This document shows, in pieces, positions 6,393-6,740 of a DNA stretch of 6,740 nucleotides. Origin of the DNA: Clostridia bacterium (GTDB taxonomy: Bacteria; Bacillota; Clostridia; Christensenellales; Borkfalkiaceae). The stretch is taken from positions 1 to 6,740 of the forward strand of contig JAFVOV010000031.1 of NCBI GenBank assembly GCA_017505675.1, given 5' to 3'. A program made the position numbers and the translations under genes. Every line of letters starts with the position of its first letter. The stretch's first letter is position 1. The notes beneath the pieces were generated by a model. It was not told the DNA's origin and searched no databases. It saw nothing but the letters and a program-made list of their open reading frames with translations.

Positions 6393-6740
6393 TTACGCTT
6401 CTTTTTTAAGAAGGTCACGAATTTGTTTTAACAAATCTTCTGTGGTTGGGTTTTCTTCACGGTCTTTTTTAGCCTTTTCTTCGGCTTCTTTTTTAGCCGC
6501 TTCTTCCGCTAATTTTTTAGCGTTTTCTTTTTCAGTAAGGTATGCTTTTACCGCTTCTTTATCGGTAAGTTTAACGCCCTTTGCTTTGAGCGCTTTTTTA
6601 TCTTCTTTAGAAAGTTTGTTCTTTTTTATATTGTCATGAAATTCTTCGTTTGCTTCTTTAACTCTATTGATAATTTTAACGATAGTAAAGAGTACGAAAG
6701 CGATTAAAAGGAAGTTGATTATAGCGTTTATTAACGAACC
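6393..6740 (-). CDS. mscL: large-conductance mechanosensitive channel MscL, C-terminal part (5' end outside window)
   Basis: I translated 115 codons in frame from the right edge to a TAA at 6395-6393. The start is outside the window. The visible N-terminus GSLINAIINFLLIAF followed by VLFTIVKIIN is the family's second transmembrane helix, and the C-terminus TTEDLLKQIRDLLKK (100-114) is its diagnostic cytoplasmic helical bundle. MscL opens at high membrane tension to release osmolytes during hypo-osmotic shock. About 70 residues of Lys/Glu/Ala-rich sequence (28-97) separate the two elements. In E. coli MscL this stretch is much shorter, so the fragment is roughly twice the expected length from TM2 to the end. 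The gene is followed by its own terminator and is probably not part of the downstream operon. Confidence 0.93.
   Translation of the reverse strand, partial: GSLINAIINFLLIAFVLFTIVKIINRVKEANEEFHDNIKKNKLSKEDKKALKAKGVKLTDKEAVKAYLTEKENAKKLAEEAAKKEAEEKAKKDREENPTTEDLLKQIRDLLKKEA

Noticed and set aside
6442..6639. 65-codon + strand open frame rich in Ser/Ala/Phe
   Set aside because: It is the antisense image of the Lys/Glu/Ala repeat-like linker of mscL. It has no ribosome binding site and a composition explained by the other strand.
1..6740. CRISPR array, insertion sequence, tRNA or phage attachment site
   Set aside because: I saw no spaced direct repeats, transposase, terminal inverted repeats or tRNA-like cloverleaf on either strand. 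Codon style looks uniform across the genes.

Overview
The window shows an anaerobe-like Gram-positive (Firmicutes/Clostridia type) chromosome segment. This rests on the AT-rich sequence, AGGAG-type ribosome binding sites, a TagD-type cytidylyltransferase, a TagF-like transferase domain and an LtaS-like membrane sulfatase-fold protein. The exact lineage cannot be read from the sequence. An uncultured clostridial relative is my best guess. Every gene is on the minus strand and no gene-free stretch exceeds 201 bases.

Layout in order of transcription (right to left): (1) the 3' part of mscL, a mechanosensitive channel with an unusually long charged linker, enters at the right edge and ends at 6393. 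(2) A strong hairpin-plus-T terminator at 6341-6375 closes it. (3) A good sigma-A-type promoter with an extended -10 lies at 6241-6269. (4) It opens a compact five-gene operon: a five-TM sulfatase-superfamily transferase (6191-4446), a YidC/Oxa1 insertase domain fused to a CDP-glycerol glycerophosphotransferase-like domain (4431-2332), a 92-residue single-pass protein with an acidic tail (2304-2026), a PhnW-like class V aminotransferase (2020-941), and a TagD-like cytidylyltransferase fused to a Gfo/Idh/MocA oxidoreductase (948 to beyond the left edge). Gaps are 14, 27, 5 and -8 bases, so these genes are almost certainly co-transcribed and partly translationally coupled.

Inferred joint role: the set looks like a pathway that makes a CDP- or CMP-activated small polar group and transfers it to a cell-envelope polymer. 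The oxidoreductase and aminotransferase would shape the small molecule. The cytidylyltransferase would activate it. The TagF-like domain would transfer it at the inner membrane face. The sulfatase-fold enzyme would move a phospho-substituent outside the membrane. The two domain fusions are the most remarkable points: the YidC-transferase fusion, and the cytidylyltransferase-oxidoreductase fusion with altered cofactor motifs. The substrate (an alditol phosphate, an amino-alditol phosphate such as serinol phosphate, or 2-aminoethylphosphonate) cannot be decided from this window.
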